Shown here one piece after another: positions 41,203-49,601 of a stretch of DNA of 64,000 nt. A program made the translations under genes and the position numbers. Numbering within the stretch: position 1 is the first letter of the stretch; each line of letters begins with the position of its first letter. Source of the stretch: an uncultured bacterium (GTDB lineage Bacteria; Actinomycetota; Coriobacteriia; Coriobacteriales; Eggerthellaceae); NCBI GenBank assembly GCA_937890835.1, contig CALADF010000049.1, positions 21,155 to 85,154 of the forward strand, written 5' to 3'. Under the pieces are notes generated by a model. It saw only the letters and a list, made by a program, of their open reading frames with translations, searched no databases and was not told the origin of the DNA.

Positions 41203-42441
41203 CTACTTCTTCGGCTTGTTGCGCGTAAAGAGGAAGTTTCCCTTCTTCGGACGGGGAATCTCGATGAGTTTCGGCTCGAAATCGAACAGCTCCGCGCACG
41301 CGACGTGCGACGAAAGCGTCACGCTGCCCCGCAGGCACACGTCGACGCACAGCCCGCATTGGGTGCAATCGGAAACCTGAAACTCAAGGTAGCGTGATTC
41401 GGCGTCGTCGGGCTCATCGGTCGTGGAGTATTTGAGCGCGGCCGTCGGGCAGAACATGACGCACATGCCGCAACCCGAGCAATCCGCAGGATCGATTTCA
41501 ATCGAGCCGAACAAACGCGTATCGATGGTCTCCTCGGCAAGAGCGACGGGAAACGCTCCCGTGTCCTCGGGGACCGGCGTGCCGGCCTCTGTCTCCGCAT
41601 CCGCACGCCGCTGCGCGATCTTCCACAACTCATCGAGGAGAAAGAGGTTGCGCTCCGGCTGAAAGGTCGGCAGCTTCCCGCTTTTCCCCGCCCCGAGCCG
41701 CTCGCGCAGAGTGAGAAGCTTGCGCTGCTTGCTCTGATGGAGCGCGTCGTCGATGGCCTTTTCCGCCGCGGTAACCGCGACGTTTCGCGCAATGCCCGAC
41801 GCCTGACTGAAAAACCCGCGTCGCGCCGCGCCGATGACCTTGCGCTCGTCCTCGGCGAGCACCTCACGCGGAAACTCCGAACAGCGCGTGACGATGGCAC
41901 TCGCGCCGATCATCTCGAACAGGCGAACAGCGCTCTCCACGGTTTCGTCGACCGCAGCGGAAACCGCCCCGTACTTGCACGTCGTGCAATCGCCGTCGAC
42001 GAGCACGATGTCCTCGACCCCCATGCCGGCAAGCGCCACGATCATACGTTCGTCGACACGGCCGAGGCACGGCACCGTGGCGAACTTCTCGGGGTCGCCG
42101 AGACGGCGCGACGCCATGCGCGCGCAGGACACGACCGCCATGCTCTTCGCACCGCGCACCGCAGCGAGCAACGACGACACGAGGTCCTCGTCCATCGGAT
42201 CAAGCGAGACGAGGGCGGACGTGGGGCAAACCGCCACGCACGCACCGCAGCCGACGCACGCGCCGGCATCAACCGTTATCTTGTTCTGACTGACCTCGAT
42301 GGCGGACGCGATGCATACCTGCGCGCACTTCAGACACGATGCGTTCCTGTTGCGCACCGCGACGCAGCGGTCTTCCACGGGCACGACCGACTTACTGCGC
42401 AGAAGCTCGGCCATCTCCATGACGTCGTTGATCGTGGGCAT
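41203..42441 (-). CDS. Multi-cluster 4Fe-4S protein (polyferredoxin with MvhD-like middle part)
   Basis: 412 residues. Three complete [4Fe-4S] motifs are visible: CVGCGACVAVCP near 62, CSGCGMCVMFCP near 324 and CTQCGLCVDVCLRG near 358. A fourth near the N-terminus is incomplete (CLKCAQVC). The middle (residues 95-165) contains VSCARMA, VPCLGRVDERM and DGDCTTCKYG, which recalls MvhD/FrhD-type electron carriers; this is inference. A basic tail closes the protein. It starts immediately after the stop of the MobB-MobA fusion gene, with GGGGGATT as ribosome-binding site inside that gene. The context suggests electron supply or maturation of a molybdoenzyme such as formate dehydrogenase. Confidence 0.8.
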   Translation of the reverse strand: MPTINDVMEMAELLRSKSVVPVEDRCVAVRNRNASCLKCAQVCIASAIEVSQNKITVDAGACVGCGACVAVCPTSALVSLDPMDEDLVSSLLAAVRGAKSMAVVSCARMASRRLGDPEKFATVPCLGRVDERMIVALAGMGVEDIVLVDGDCTTCKYGAVSAAVDETVESAVRLFEMIGASAIVTRCSEFPREVLAEDERKVIGAARRGFFSQASGIARNVAVTAAEKAIDDALHQSKQRKLLTLRERLGAGKSGKLPTFQPERNLFLLDELWKIAQRRADAETEAGTPVPEDTGAFPVALAEETIDTRLFGSIEIDPADCSGCGMCVMFCPTAALKYSTTDEPDDAESRYLEFQVSDCTQCGLCVDVCLRGSVTLSSHVACAELFDFEPKLIEIPRPKKGNFLFTRNKPKK

Positions 42442-43695
42442 CTAATCCCCCATGCAGAAATCTTCGATACGCTGAAGCTCCTCCGGCGTGTTCGCGTTGA
42501 CGAAACAGCCGCCGCGCGGCTCCGCCTCGAGAACACGTTCCTGCGGAAACTCCAGCACCTTCACCTCGGGATCGTCGAAGAACGACTGCGCTCGGCGCTC
42601 GCCACGATCGAGCGCACGACGCACGGCGGGAAGACACCCGCTGCGACGGTACAGGGCGTGGAACGGCTCGAAACCGTGATTGTTCACCGGCACGACCACG
42701 TCCGCGCCCGACTTCGCCATCTCAAGCGACTCGGCGACCACCAAGCTCGCGCTCGCCAGCACCATGTCGCACGCCACCACGGCGACGTAAGGGTTGCGAG
42801 CCGACTGGATGGCGGTGTAGAGGCCGGGCAACGCGCCACGGAAATCAAACGCATCAGGCACCAGCTTGATCTCCAAATCGGGGAACTCGTCCTCCAAAAA
42901 GCCGAGTTTATCAGCCTCGTTGGTGGTGATGATGATCTCGTCTGCTGCGCAACGAAGCCTCCTGATGAGCCTGCAGATGAGCGGGCTTCCCATGAAGGGA
43001 ACCCGCGCCTTCGACTGCCCCATGCGTCTGCTCTCGCCGCCCGCCTGGATGACGACCGACACGCGCGGGCGTACGTAATGCTCTTCGAGGAAGTCGGCGA
43101 TCGCCGCGATCTCGGCGAAATCGAACGACGGGATGTTGAAAAGCCGCGCGGCTTGGGCGGCTTCCGGAATATCGGTCACGATGGCGACCGTGTCCGACGT
43201 CGGCATCTTGTCGACGAGATCGGCCTCATACGCACCGTCGGCGCCGCGAGACGCCTGCGTGAAATCGGTGCCGAGCGATGCGCCCGTGCGCGCACCCTCG
43301 ACGAACGCCTTCGCCACGCTCACATCGGCCTCGTTGCCCGAGCGCATGATCTCGATGGTGGGAAGGCCGCTTTTACGGTATCCCTCGACGATGATGATGT
43401 CATGTCCCGGCATGGAGCGGACGATCTCCGAGCACTCAACCTCGTGTTCGAGGGTCTTCACTCGTGCGAGCATGTCGGGAGACGCGATGACGGTCTCGGT
43501 TGCGCCCGCCGCGCGATGTCGATAGGAGTCCTTGCCGGGATGATCGATGTCGAAGCCGACGTGCGAATGGTGCTTGATAGAGCCGACGTCATGCCCGCGA
43601 TCAACCATCTCGGCGATCAGCTTCTCGATAAGGGTGGTTTTCCCCGAGTTATGGCGGCCGACGATGGAGACCGCCGGACTTGGAATGTTGATCAT
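42442..43695 (-). CDS. MobB-MobA fusion: molybdopterin guanine dinucleotide biosynthesis
   Basis: 417 residues. The N-terminal half is MobB: P-loop SIVGRHNSGKTTLIEKL near 9-25, then IIIVEGYRKSGLPTIE near 100. The C-terminal half (from about 217) is MobA: VVIQAGGESRRMGQSKA, the nucleotidyltransferase start, then PDAFDFRGALPGL and VACDMV with the metal-binding Asp. MobA attaches GMP to molybdopterin; MobB is the GTP-binding helper. ATG 43695 is chosen because AGAGGA lies 8 bp upstream. Operon with the polyferredoxin gene; modD is 309 bp upstream. Confidence 0.93.
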   Translation of the reverse strand: MINIPSPAVSIVGRHNSGKTTLIEKLIAEMVDRGHDVGSIKHHSHVGFDIDHPGKDSYRHRAAGATETVIASPDMLARVKTLEHEVECSEIVRSMPGHDIIIVEGYRKSGLPTIEIMRSGNEADVSVAKAFVEGARTGASLGTDFTQASRGADGAYEADLVDKMPTSDTVAIVTDIPEAAQAARLFNIPSFDFAEIAAIADFLEEHYVRPRVSVVIQAGGESRRMGQSKARVPFMGSPLICRLIRRLRCAADEIIITTNEADKLGFLEDEFPDLEIKLVPDAFDFRGALPGLYTAIQSARNPYVAVVACDMVLASASLVVAESLEMAKSGADVVVPVNNHGFEPFHALYRRSGCLPAVRRALDRGERRAQSFFDDPEVKVLEFPQERVLEAEPRGGCFVNANTPEELQRIEDFCMGD

Positions 43696-43874
43696 GTCAC
43701 TCGTCCTCTGCGTACATAAGAGCCGCCGCGCTCCCCCTGACAACGCACGCGACGGCTCGGCAACACAATGCCAACGAGTATAACACTACAGGATTACCTA
43801 ACCCCGGGGTTCGAAAGCGTTTCGCGCGGTGGCCGACAGCGGCTGCACGCTGACGCGAAACCGACCTCGTGACC

Positions 43875-43938
43875 CTTCGTCGCCCCAGACGCCGTCTGCA
43901 CTCGAGGCGAGACGGCGCGCAATCCCGAGACGACGAAG
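43875..43938. repeat. Two-tier hairpin after modD
   Basis: CTTCGTCG (43875-43882) pairs with CGACGAAG (43931-43938), enclosing CGCCGTCT (43890-43897) with AGACGGCG (43910-43917). It lies about 70 bp past the modD stop. No U-run. The gap 43696-44004 holds nothing else that I can support. Confidence 0.4.
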
Positions 43939-44004
43939 CGTCGGGCGAACCTGATCCCGCGCGGATCGCGATTCGCCCCCACGGCCCCCGGCTTTCTTCC
44001 GCGC

Positions 44005-44853
44005 TTATTTCCGCAGAGCGCGGATCTTCACGCTCATGTCGAGCGGTTTGGCCGAAAACGGCGCCGTGCTCGCCATGCCGTCGACGCCCGTGGCCGCATA
44101 GGCGGCGGCGTTGCCCAGGTTGATCCCGCCCGTCGCGATGAGCGCGACGCGCGGGTTGACGGCGCGAATCGACTCGACGAGGGAGGCGAGCTCATCGACG
44201 GGCACCTTGTCGAGCTGGATGCCATCCACCTCTGTTCCCGCGAGGACGAGCGCGTGCTCGGCGTCAGCTTCGACGAAGAGCTTCTTCTCAACGCAGCGCG
44301 CTTTGATGTCGGGGATCCTCTCGACCAGCGCTTCGAAGCCTCCCATGAACTTGTAGTGATGTTCGAACACGAGAACCGTCTCGGACAGCCCGAGTCGATG
44401 CGGATACGCGCCGCCTATCACAACCGCATACGTGAGCAGGTCCTTCACGCCGTTCATGCTCTTGCGCGTGGTGAGAACCTCGCAACGAGGGTTCGACGAA
44501 TGCGCCGCGTCCACCATGGAGCGCGTCTTCGTGGCAACGGCCGAAAGATGGTCGAACACGTTCAGGCACGCCTTCCAGGCCGCATGCAGGTTCTCCGCTC
44601 CACCGCGCACCACCATGAAGGACTCACCTGCAGCGATGCGATCGCCGTCTGAGCGTGCGCTCACCACCTCGCAACCGAGCTTCGACATCATCCGTCGCAC
44701 CACCTCGATACCCGCGAGGACGCAATCCTCGCGGGTGAAATACTCCATCTCACCCAACTCGCCGGAAATGCCGAGCACCTCGCACGTGAGGTCGATGTAA
44801 GGCAGATCTTCCGTGATGAAATAATCAATGCGCGCATCGGAAAAATACTGCAT
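44005..44853 (-). CDS. modD: ModD protein (nicotinate-nucleotide pyrophosphorylase-like)
   Basis: 282 residues. Homologue of quinolinate phosphoribosyltransferase: DYFITEDLPYIDLTC near 10 and GDRIAAGESFMVVRG near 72 form the N-terminal domain. The barrel carries TTRKSMNGVKDL near 131, GLSETVLVFEHH near 158, KLFVEADAEHA near 190 and ATGGINLGNAAAYA near 245. The usual KKT motif of true NadC is TRKS here. ModD sits in molybdenum gene clusters and its reaction is not settled. ATG 44853 is chosen because AGAAAGGA lies upstream. Confidence 0.8.
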   Translation of the reverse strand: MQYFSDARIDYFITEDLPYIDLTCEVLGISGELGEMEYFTREDCVLAGIEVVRRMMSKLGCEVVSARSDGDRIAAGESFMVVRGGAENLHAAWKACLNVFDHLSAVATKTRSMVDAAHSSNPRCEVLTTRKSMNGVKDLLTYAVVIGGAYPHRLGLSETVLVFEHHYKFMGGFEALVERIPDIKARCVEKKLFVEADAEHALVLAGTEVDGIQLDKVPVDELASLVESIRAVNPRVALIATGGINLGNAAAYAATGVDGMASTAPFSAKPLDMSVKIRALRK

Positions 44854-45002
44854 GGTGCCGTCCTTTCTCCAAGGTAATCCGCCGCACAGCGCGACCGCCT
44901 GCAAGCCGCAAAAGGGAACCAACATCTCGACGCAGGCGGTCGAAGCCGCGCTTAAGCCCATGATTCACCAACAAAGATAAACCATTTCGAGGGCAGCGGG
45001 GC

Positions 45003-45052
45003 ATTTTAGCGAGATCAACCTCGAATCAACCCCGATTCATACCCTCTCAACC
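45003..45052 (-). promoter_or_regulatory. Possible modD promoter with phased direct repeats
   Basis: On the minus strand TAAAAT (45008-45003) and TTGAT-type sequence at 45030-45024 give a 15-16 bp spacing. GGTTGA occurs three times (45020-45015, 45031-45026 and 45052-45047), spaced 11 and 21 bp, so all fall on one face of the helix. Possible activator site; unproven. Confidence 0.4.
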
Positions 45053-45167
45053 CTCCGATAGCACGTTTTTAACTATAAAACGCTCGCTTCGTACCTCGAA
45101 TCGACCGCGTAAGGTCGGAGATCGGGGAGAGCCGTACCTCATTTAGGACGAGGTCGTTAAAAACATC

Positions 45168-45195
45168 TTGGCAAATTCCACGGCGATGCTATAAT
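45168..45195 (+). promoter_or_regulatory. Strong promoter for a candidate small RNA
   Basis: TTGGCA (45168-45173), 16-bp spacer, perfect TATAAT (45190-45195). No coding region follows on the + strand before a terminator about 120 bp downstream. Confidence 0.8.
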
Positions 45196-45201
45196 CATTA
45201 G

Positions 45202-45317
45202 CGATTTCAGAGAAGCATTTTGGCTTCAGACAGATAAGGATTCTGTTTTTGGAGGGGACAGATTCCTTTGTCTTTCAAGAGCCGTGACCTGCGTGCAGGT
45301 CACGGCTCTTGGCTTTT
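45202..45317 (+). ncRNA. Candidate orphan small RNA, about 115 nt
   Basis: Bounded by a near-consensus promoter and a strong terminator, with no start codon plus ribosome-binding site between them. Internal structure: ACAGA (45228-45232) can pair with TCTGT (45241-45245), followed by five T; then GACA/TGTC in the segment GGGGACAGATTCCTTTGTC. No match to SRP RNA, tmRNA, RNase P RNA or 6S RNA that I recognise. It lies between modD and recR, both on the opposite strand. Confidence 0.55.
45276..45316 (+). terminator. Terminator of the candidate small RNA
   Basis: CAAGAGCCGTGACCTGC (45276-45292) pairs perfectly with GCAGGTCACGGCTCTTG (45295-45311), 17 bp, followed on the + strand by GCTTTT. The minus strand has no T-run after the stem, so it is not an obvious recR terminator. 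45318-45547 holds no gene that I can support. Confidence 0.75.
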
Positions 45318-45547
45318 CATGGAAAGGTCGGGGCGTGGGACGTGGTCGGGATCGGGCGCTGCGAGCCCTTTCCCCTTCGGGACGGCCTTTTCCGGTCGAG
45401 ATTCGGCGTTATGCGCGGCTTTCCACGGGAAACCGCGCGGATTTCGACCCGAAGCGCTCACATCGCCCTCCCAGAGACCACGCCAAGGCTCATATCGCGA
45501 CATCTCGACCAGGCAGCACCGAGACCCCTCAGCGGCAGACCCCGCAT

Positions 45548-46144
45548 CTACAACGGCCGACGGGCCTCCAAAGCGCGTCCGAGCGTCACCTCGTCGGCGA
45601 ACTCGAGATCACCCCCCACGGGAAGACCGCTTGCAGGACGCGTGACCTTAATGCCGAAAGGCTTGATGAGGCGCGCGAGATACGCGGCGGTGGTCTCCCC
45701 CTCTATGTTCGGGTTGGTCGCAAGCACCACCTCCGAAACATCCTCGGAAGACAAGCGCTTCATCAGCTCGGCAATGCGCAGGTCCTCAGGCCCGACGCCC
45801 TCCATAGGCGAAAGCGCCCCGCCAAGAACGTGGTAAACCCCCGAGAACACCGCCGTGCGCTCGATCGGCGGAATATCGCGAGGCTCGCTCACGACGCAAA
45901 TCGCGCTTCCGTCGCGCTTGCCGCTCGCGCATATCTCGCATAGATCGCCTTCAGCGTAGTTGAAGCAACGACTGCAGAACCGCACCGTGTTCTTCACCTC
46001 GGCGATGGCCTCCGCAAGACGCATGGCCGTCGCACGATCCGAGTTCAATATGAAATACGCCATGCGCTGCGCCGACTTCGGGCCGACTCCGGGCAATCGC
46101 TCAAGCTCGTCGAGAAGCTTTTGTATGGAAGGCGCTGACTGCAT
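45548..46144 (-). CDS. recR: Recombination mediator RecR
   Basis: 198 residues. Works with RecF and RecO to load RecA at gaps. HhH motif LPGVGPKSAQRMAYFIL near 17-33. Zinc finger CSRCFNYAEGDLCEIC near 57. Toprim domain from ICVVSEPRDI near 81 to LATNPNIEGETTAAYLARL near 140. The ribosome-binding site GGGAGG lies 6 bp before the ATG. Downstream end of the conserved dnaX-ybaB-recR order, but a terminator after ybaB means it needs its own promoter. Confidence 0.95.
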   Translation of the reverse strand: MQSAPSIQKLLDELERLPGVGPKSAQRMAYFILNSDRATAMRLAEAIAEVKNTVRFCSRCFNYAEGDLCEICASGKRDGSAICVVSEPRDIPPIERTAVFSGVYHVLGGALSPMEGVGPEDLRIAELMKRLSSEDVSEVVLATNPNIEGETTAAYLARLIKPFGIKVTRPASGLPVGGDLEFADEVTLGRALEARRPL

Positions 46145-46160
46145 CTTCTACCTCCCTGAA

Positions 46161-46192
46161 GGTTGGGTTGGGTTGGGTTGGGTTGGGTTGGG
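46161..46192. repeat. (GGTTG)n pentanucleotide tract upstream of recR
   Basis: Six tandem GGTTG units starting at 46161 and ending in GG give six GGG tracts separated by TT. It lies about 16 bp upstream of the recR start, beside its ribosome-binding site. The G-rich strand is the template strand for recR. Simple repeats of this kind can gain or lose units and can fold as a G-quadruplex. The rest of the 46145-46465 gap contains imperfect TTCGA/GGGAAC repeats and no gene that I can support. Confidence 0.9.
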
Positions 46193-46465
46193 CCGCCGAT
46201 CGAACTCAAATCCGAGCTATAGCCCGAGTTCGAACTGGGAACAGGTTCTGGCCGGGAACGAGTTCCAGCTGGGTTCTCAGTTCGAGCGCGAATCCGAGTT
46301 GGAGGGTCAGGGCGCGGGGCAGGATAAGATTCGCGGGCGGAAGCCGGAACGGGGGCCCGAGACGAATGCCTCGGTCGAGGCCCGATTCGGCGTTCAAGGC
46401 GAGACCAACACAAGAATCGAAACACCGTCCTGGAAAAGCGAGGCGAATTCGCGAGGGAGTCGAAA

Positions 46466-46494
46466 CAAAAAGGCGGTGCGTCCCCGCACCGCCT
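46466..46494 (-). terminator. Terminator between ybaB and recR
   Basis: AGGCGGTGCG (46471-46480) pairs with CGCACCGCCT (46485-46494), loop TCCC. On the minus strand five T follow (46466-46470). It separates ybaB from recR. Confidence 0.88.
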
Positions 46495-46545
46495 CGGTTC
46501 GCATCATCACCCGACACGCTGACGATCAGCCCGGCGCTCTGCGGC

Positions 46546-46854
46546 CTACATGAGGCCGGGAATCTTCATGCCCCCCATGAGCGAGGTCATGCGCGCGTTC
46601 GAGGCCTCGGTCGCGGAGCGGAGCGCCTCGTTGGTGGCCGCGAGAATCATATCCTCGAGCATCTCGACGTCCTCGGGATCGACCGCGGCAGGATCGATGC
46701 TGACGGACTTGACGCTCATATCGCCCATGGCGACAACCTTCACCATACCGCCGCCCGTCGTGGCGGTGAACTCCATCTGCGCGATCTCCTCTTGAGCGCG
46801 CGCCGCCTCGAGCTGCATCTTCTGCGCCTGCTTCATCATCTTCTTCATATCCAT
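46546..46854 (-). CDS. YbaB/EbfC-family nucleoid-associated protein
   Basis: 102 residues. Small DNA-binding dimer of the YbaB family: KKMMKQAQKMQLEAARAQEE near the start, the TATTGGGMVKVVAMGDMSVKS strand region near 30-50 and a C-terminal LMGGMKIPG. ATG 46854 follows AAAGGAG at good spacing. Classical neighbour of dnaX and recR. Confidence 0.92.
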   Translation of the reverse strand: MDMKKMMKQAQKMQLEAARAQEEIAQMEFTATTGGGMVKVVAMGDMSVKSVSIDPAAVDPEDVEMLEDMILAATNEALRSATEASNARMTSLMGGMKIPGLM

Positions 46855-47018
46855 GGCGTTACTCCTTTTATTCAAGATGCCGATGTTCGCCGCATCGTCC
46901 GCCGAGCGTCGGCACGGCATGTTCCGTGAAGCATATAGTATCCCATGCGAGCAGGTCGACCCGCGCGCAAAGCCGATTCCCGCCAATCAACACGCAAGCG
47001 GAGCATCGCGATCGGATT

Positions 47019-49532
47019 CTAAACCTCCTCGAACACGACGCCTTCGCCGAAGCCCGCGACAAGGGCCGCGGCTATATCCTCATCGGAGGGGCCGACAGCG
47101 GACGAGCCTTCGTCGCGCACGGGCGCGGAGACAGCGGCACCCGAAAGGCCCGCCGCAGACGACGCAGCGAAGCCCGCGACATCCGCGGTGCCTGCCGCCG
47201 CAGATGAGGAAGCCGAAGCAGCGCCTCCCTTGCCCGACGAGGCGAAAGCCACCGAGGGGGCAGCGTCGTGCGGATCCGTCGAGACCGAAGGAGCAGCGGC
47301 GCCCCGGCCCGAAGCGCGCCCCGCCATATCCGCCTGCGATCCCGCCGAAGACGCAGGAGCCGACGACCGCGGCGGTTCAGAGGAGTCGAAGTAATACGGA
47401 GGCTCGTCATCGTAGGGGTACATGTTCTCGTACGCATCAAGGGGCACCACATCGTCATAGCCCGCGTAGCCCGCCGGGGACTCGTAGGCCGTCACAGGAG
47501 AGGCCTGCGAGGTCGCATCCGCGCGGGGCACAGGGCCCGATAACGTCGCACCTGCATCATGATCCGCCGCGTCGCGCGCGCCATCGGGACGCCTGGACGC
47601 GCTTTGGCCGACCGCGTGCCCCGAAGCGTCGCGCATGGCTTGCGCCGAGGCGGCTGGGGCGGCCTGCCCGCTCGCCGCTGAATGCGCGGACGCATCCTGA
47701 GCGCGATGCGCATCGCCCGACGGGCCTCCTCCGCTCGAAGCGACCCGAGCGGAGGAGGCGGCAGCCGGACCTGCCACCGAGCCCGCCCCCGCGATGGTGA
47801 GCTTATAGGGAACCGGGCCACCGCACGTGCTCGCGAGCGTCGCCGCGAGCATGTCGAGTATCTCCGGCTTCTGCACCGCCTTGTACATGAACTGGCCGTC
47901 GGCGGGGAAGTCGATGACAAGGCAACCCGCCGCCTCGTCGAGATGAGCCCGCGCGTTGAGGAACAAGACGCCGTAAGCCGCCTTCGCCTTCTTGAGAGCC
48001 GCGATGGTCGTTTGCCACATGCGTTGCAGCGCGGCGGGATTGCGCAAAGCGTCCAACGTCGACGGTTCGCCCTGCGTCGTCGCGGCGGCTGCAACCTGCG
48101 AAGCATCTCGCATAGCGCGTGCGGCGTCTAAGTCCCGGGCCGATCGACCCGCCTCCTCCGCAGCGCGGGGTCGCTGAGCGCTCGCGCGTTCCCCCTGAGC
48201 GCGAGCCGCGTCCGCAGGCGCCTCCTGCGGACGCATCTGCCGCCGAAGCGGCTCGCTTGGCTGAGCCTGGGGTTGCGACTGCAGCTGAACCTGGGGTTGC
48301 GACTGCGACCGGGCCTGAGCCTGCGTGCGAGCGGGGACGACCTCGCGAGCAACCGGCGCAGCTGCCTGGGCGAAAGCGGGCGCGGCTGCGCTGCGCCCCG
48401 CCTCAAGGGATTCAATGCGCTCAGCCAACGATTCCAAAGTTAAATCGGAGTCGGGCCTGACCATCCGCGTGAGGGCGATCTCAAACGAAAGGCGTTGGTT
48501 GGTCGACGTCTTCAACTCCGCCGACAGGTCCCCAAGCACGCCGAGAAGACGCGCGAGGCGATCCGGCCCAAACAAGGGAAGCTCCTCGACCAGCTCTCGT
48601 CGCGCGGCGTCGCTCACATCGAGCGCCACGTCGGCGTTGGTCAACAACATCACGTACATGTTGCGAACATGCTCTGCGAAATCGCGCGTGAACTGGGCCA
48701 AATCGGCGCCCGTCTCGACGAATTCCGCCGTCCACCTGAAACATGCAGCGACATCGCGCGTGCCCACGTAGCGAACGATATCCGAAAGCTCGCTCACGTC
48801 GAGCGTGCCGAGCATGCGCTCGGCCACTTCCATCGTCACGCTTCCCTCGCCGAAGACGATGAGCTGCTCGAGCGAGGTGAGCGCGTTTCGCATTCCGCCG
48901 TCGCAACGATGGGCGATCAGCTCGAGAGCATCTCCCTCGAATTCGATGCCCTCCGCCACGCAGATGGCGCCGAGGCGCGAGACGATGGCCTCGTTGGAGA
49001 TGCGTCTGAAATCGAAGCGCTGGCAACGGGAGTGAATGGTTTCAGGGACCTTCTGCGGGTCGGTGGTCGCGAGGATGAACACCACGTGATCAGGGGGCTC
49101 CTCAAGCGTCTTGAGCAGTGCGTTGAAGGCCGCGATCGAGAGCATGTGAACCTCGTCGATGATGTAGACCTTGTAGCGACCGCGCGTCGGGGCGAACTGC
49201 ACGCGCCCGATGATCTCCTCGCGCACGTTCTCGACGCCGGTGCGGGACGCCGCGTCGAGCTCGTAGACATCCGGATGCTCCCCCGCCGCGATGAGCTCGC
49301 AGTCCTCGCACGTGCCGTCAGGATCGGCGGTCGGACCGTTTTCGCATAGAAGCGCCTTGGCGAGAAGGCGCGCCGTGGTGGTCTTGCCCGTACCGCGCGG
49401 ACCGGTGAACAGATAAGCGTGGCTGACCTTATCCTGCTCGATCGCGTTTTTGATCGTGCGCTCGATATGCTCCTGGCCGACCACGTCCTCGAAAACCTGG
49501 GGACGGTATTTCCTGTACAGAGCCTCAGCCAT
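47019..49532 (-). CDS. dnaX: DNA polymerase III subunits gamma and tau
   Basis: 837 residues. Clamp-loader ATPase. Walker A GPRGTGKT (44-51), Walker B VYIIDEVHML near 124, SRC arginine-finger region near 170. The zinc module has C63, C75 and C78, while the position that is usually a second cysteine is D72 (DPDGTCEDC). Residues 370-540 include a Gln/Ala-rich linker (QSQPQVQLQSQPQAQ). A conserved-looking domain follows at about 525-600, then a disordered Ala/Ser-rich tail ending FGEGVVFEEV. ATG 49532 chosen for the AAGGGTGG site and the MAEALYRKYRPQ start. No clear frameshift slippery site for gamma was seen. Confidence 0.95.
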   Translation of the reverse strand: MAEALYRKYRPQVFEDVVGQEHIERTIKNAIEQDKVSHAYLFTGPRGTGKTTTARLLAKALLCENGPTADPDGTCEDCELIAAGEHPDVYELDAASRTGVENVREEIIGRVQFAPTRGRYKVYIIDEVHMLSIAAFNALLKTLEEPPDHVVFILATTDPQKVPETIHSRCQRFDFRRISNEAIVSRLGAICVAEGIEFEGDALELIAHRCDGGMRNALTSLEQLIVFGEGSVTMEVAERMLGTLDVSELSDIVRYVGTRDVAACFRWTAEFVETGADLAQFTRDFAEHVRNMYVMLLTNADVALDVSDAARRELVEELPLFGPDRLARLLGVLGDLSAELKTSTNQRLSFEIALTRMVRPDSDLTLESLAERIESLEAGRSAAAPAFAQAAAPVAREVVPARTQAQARSQSQPQVQLQSQPQAQPSEPLRRQMRPQEAPADAARAQGERASAQRPRAAEEAGRSARDLDAARAMRDASQVAAAATTQGEPSTLDALRNPAALQRMWQTTIAALKKAKAAYGVLFLNARAHLDEAAGCLVIDFPADGQFMYKAVQKPEILDMLAATLASTCGGPVPYKLTIAGAGSVAGPAAASSARVASSGGGPSGDAHRAQDASAHSAASGQAAPAASAQAMRDASGHAVGQSASRRPDGARDAADHDAGATLSGPVPRADATSQASPVTAYESPAGYAGYDDVVPLDAYENMYPYDDEPPYYFDSSEPPRSSAPASSAGSQADMAGRASGRGAAAPSVSTDPHDAAPSVAFASSGKGGAASASSSAAAGTADVAGFAASSAAGLSGAAVSAPVRDEGSSAVGPSDEDIAAALVAGFGEGVVFEEV

Positions 49533-49601
49533 GCTCGCCACCCTTCGTCTACGCGATGCGCCGCAGCGCACGCGCCGCAACGCCCTTACCTCGATGAGAG
49601 T

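Noticed and set aside
46161..46192. GGTTG tract as part of a CRISPR array
   Set aside because: Units are 5 bp with no spacers and no cas genes are nearby.
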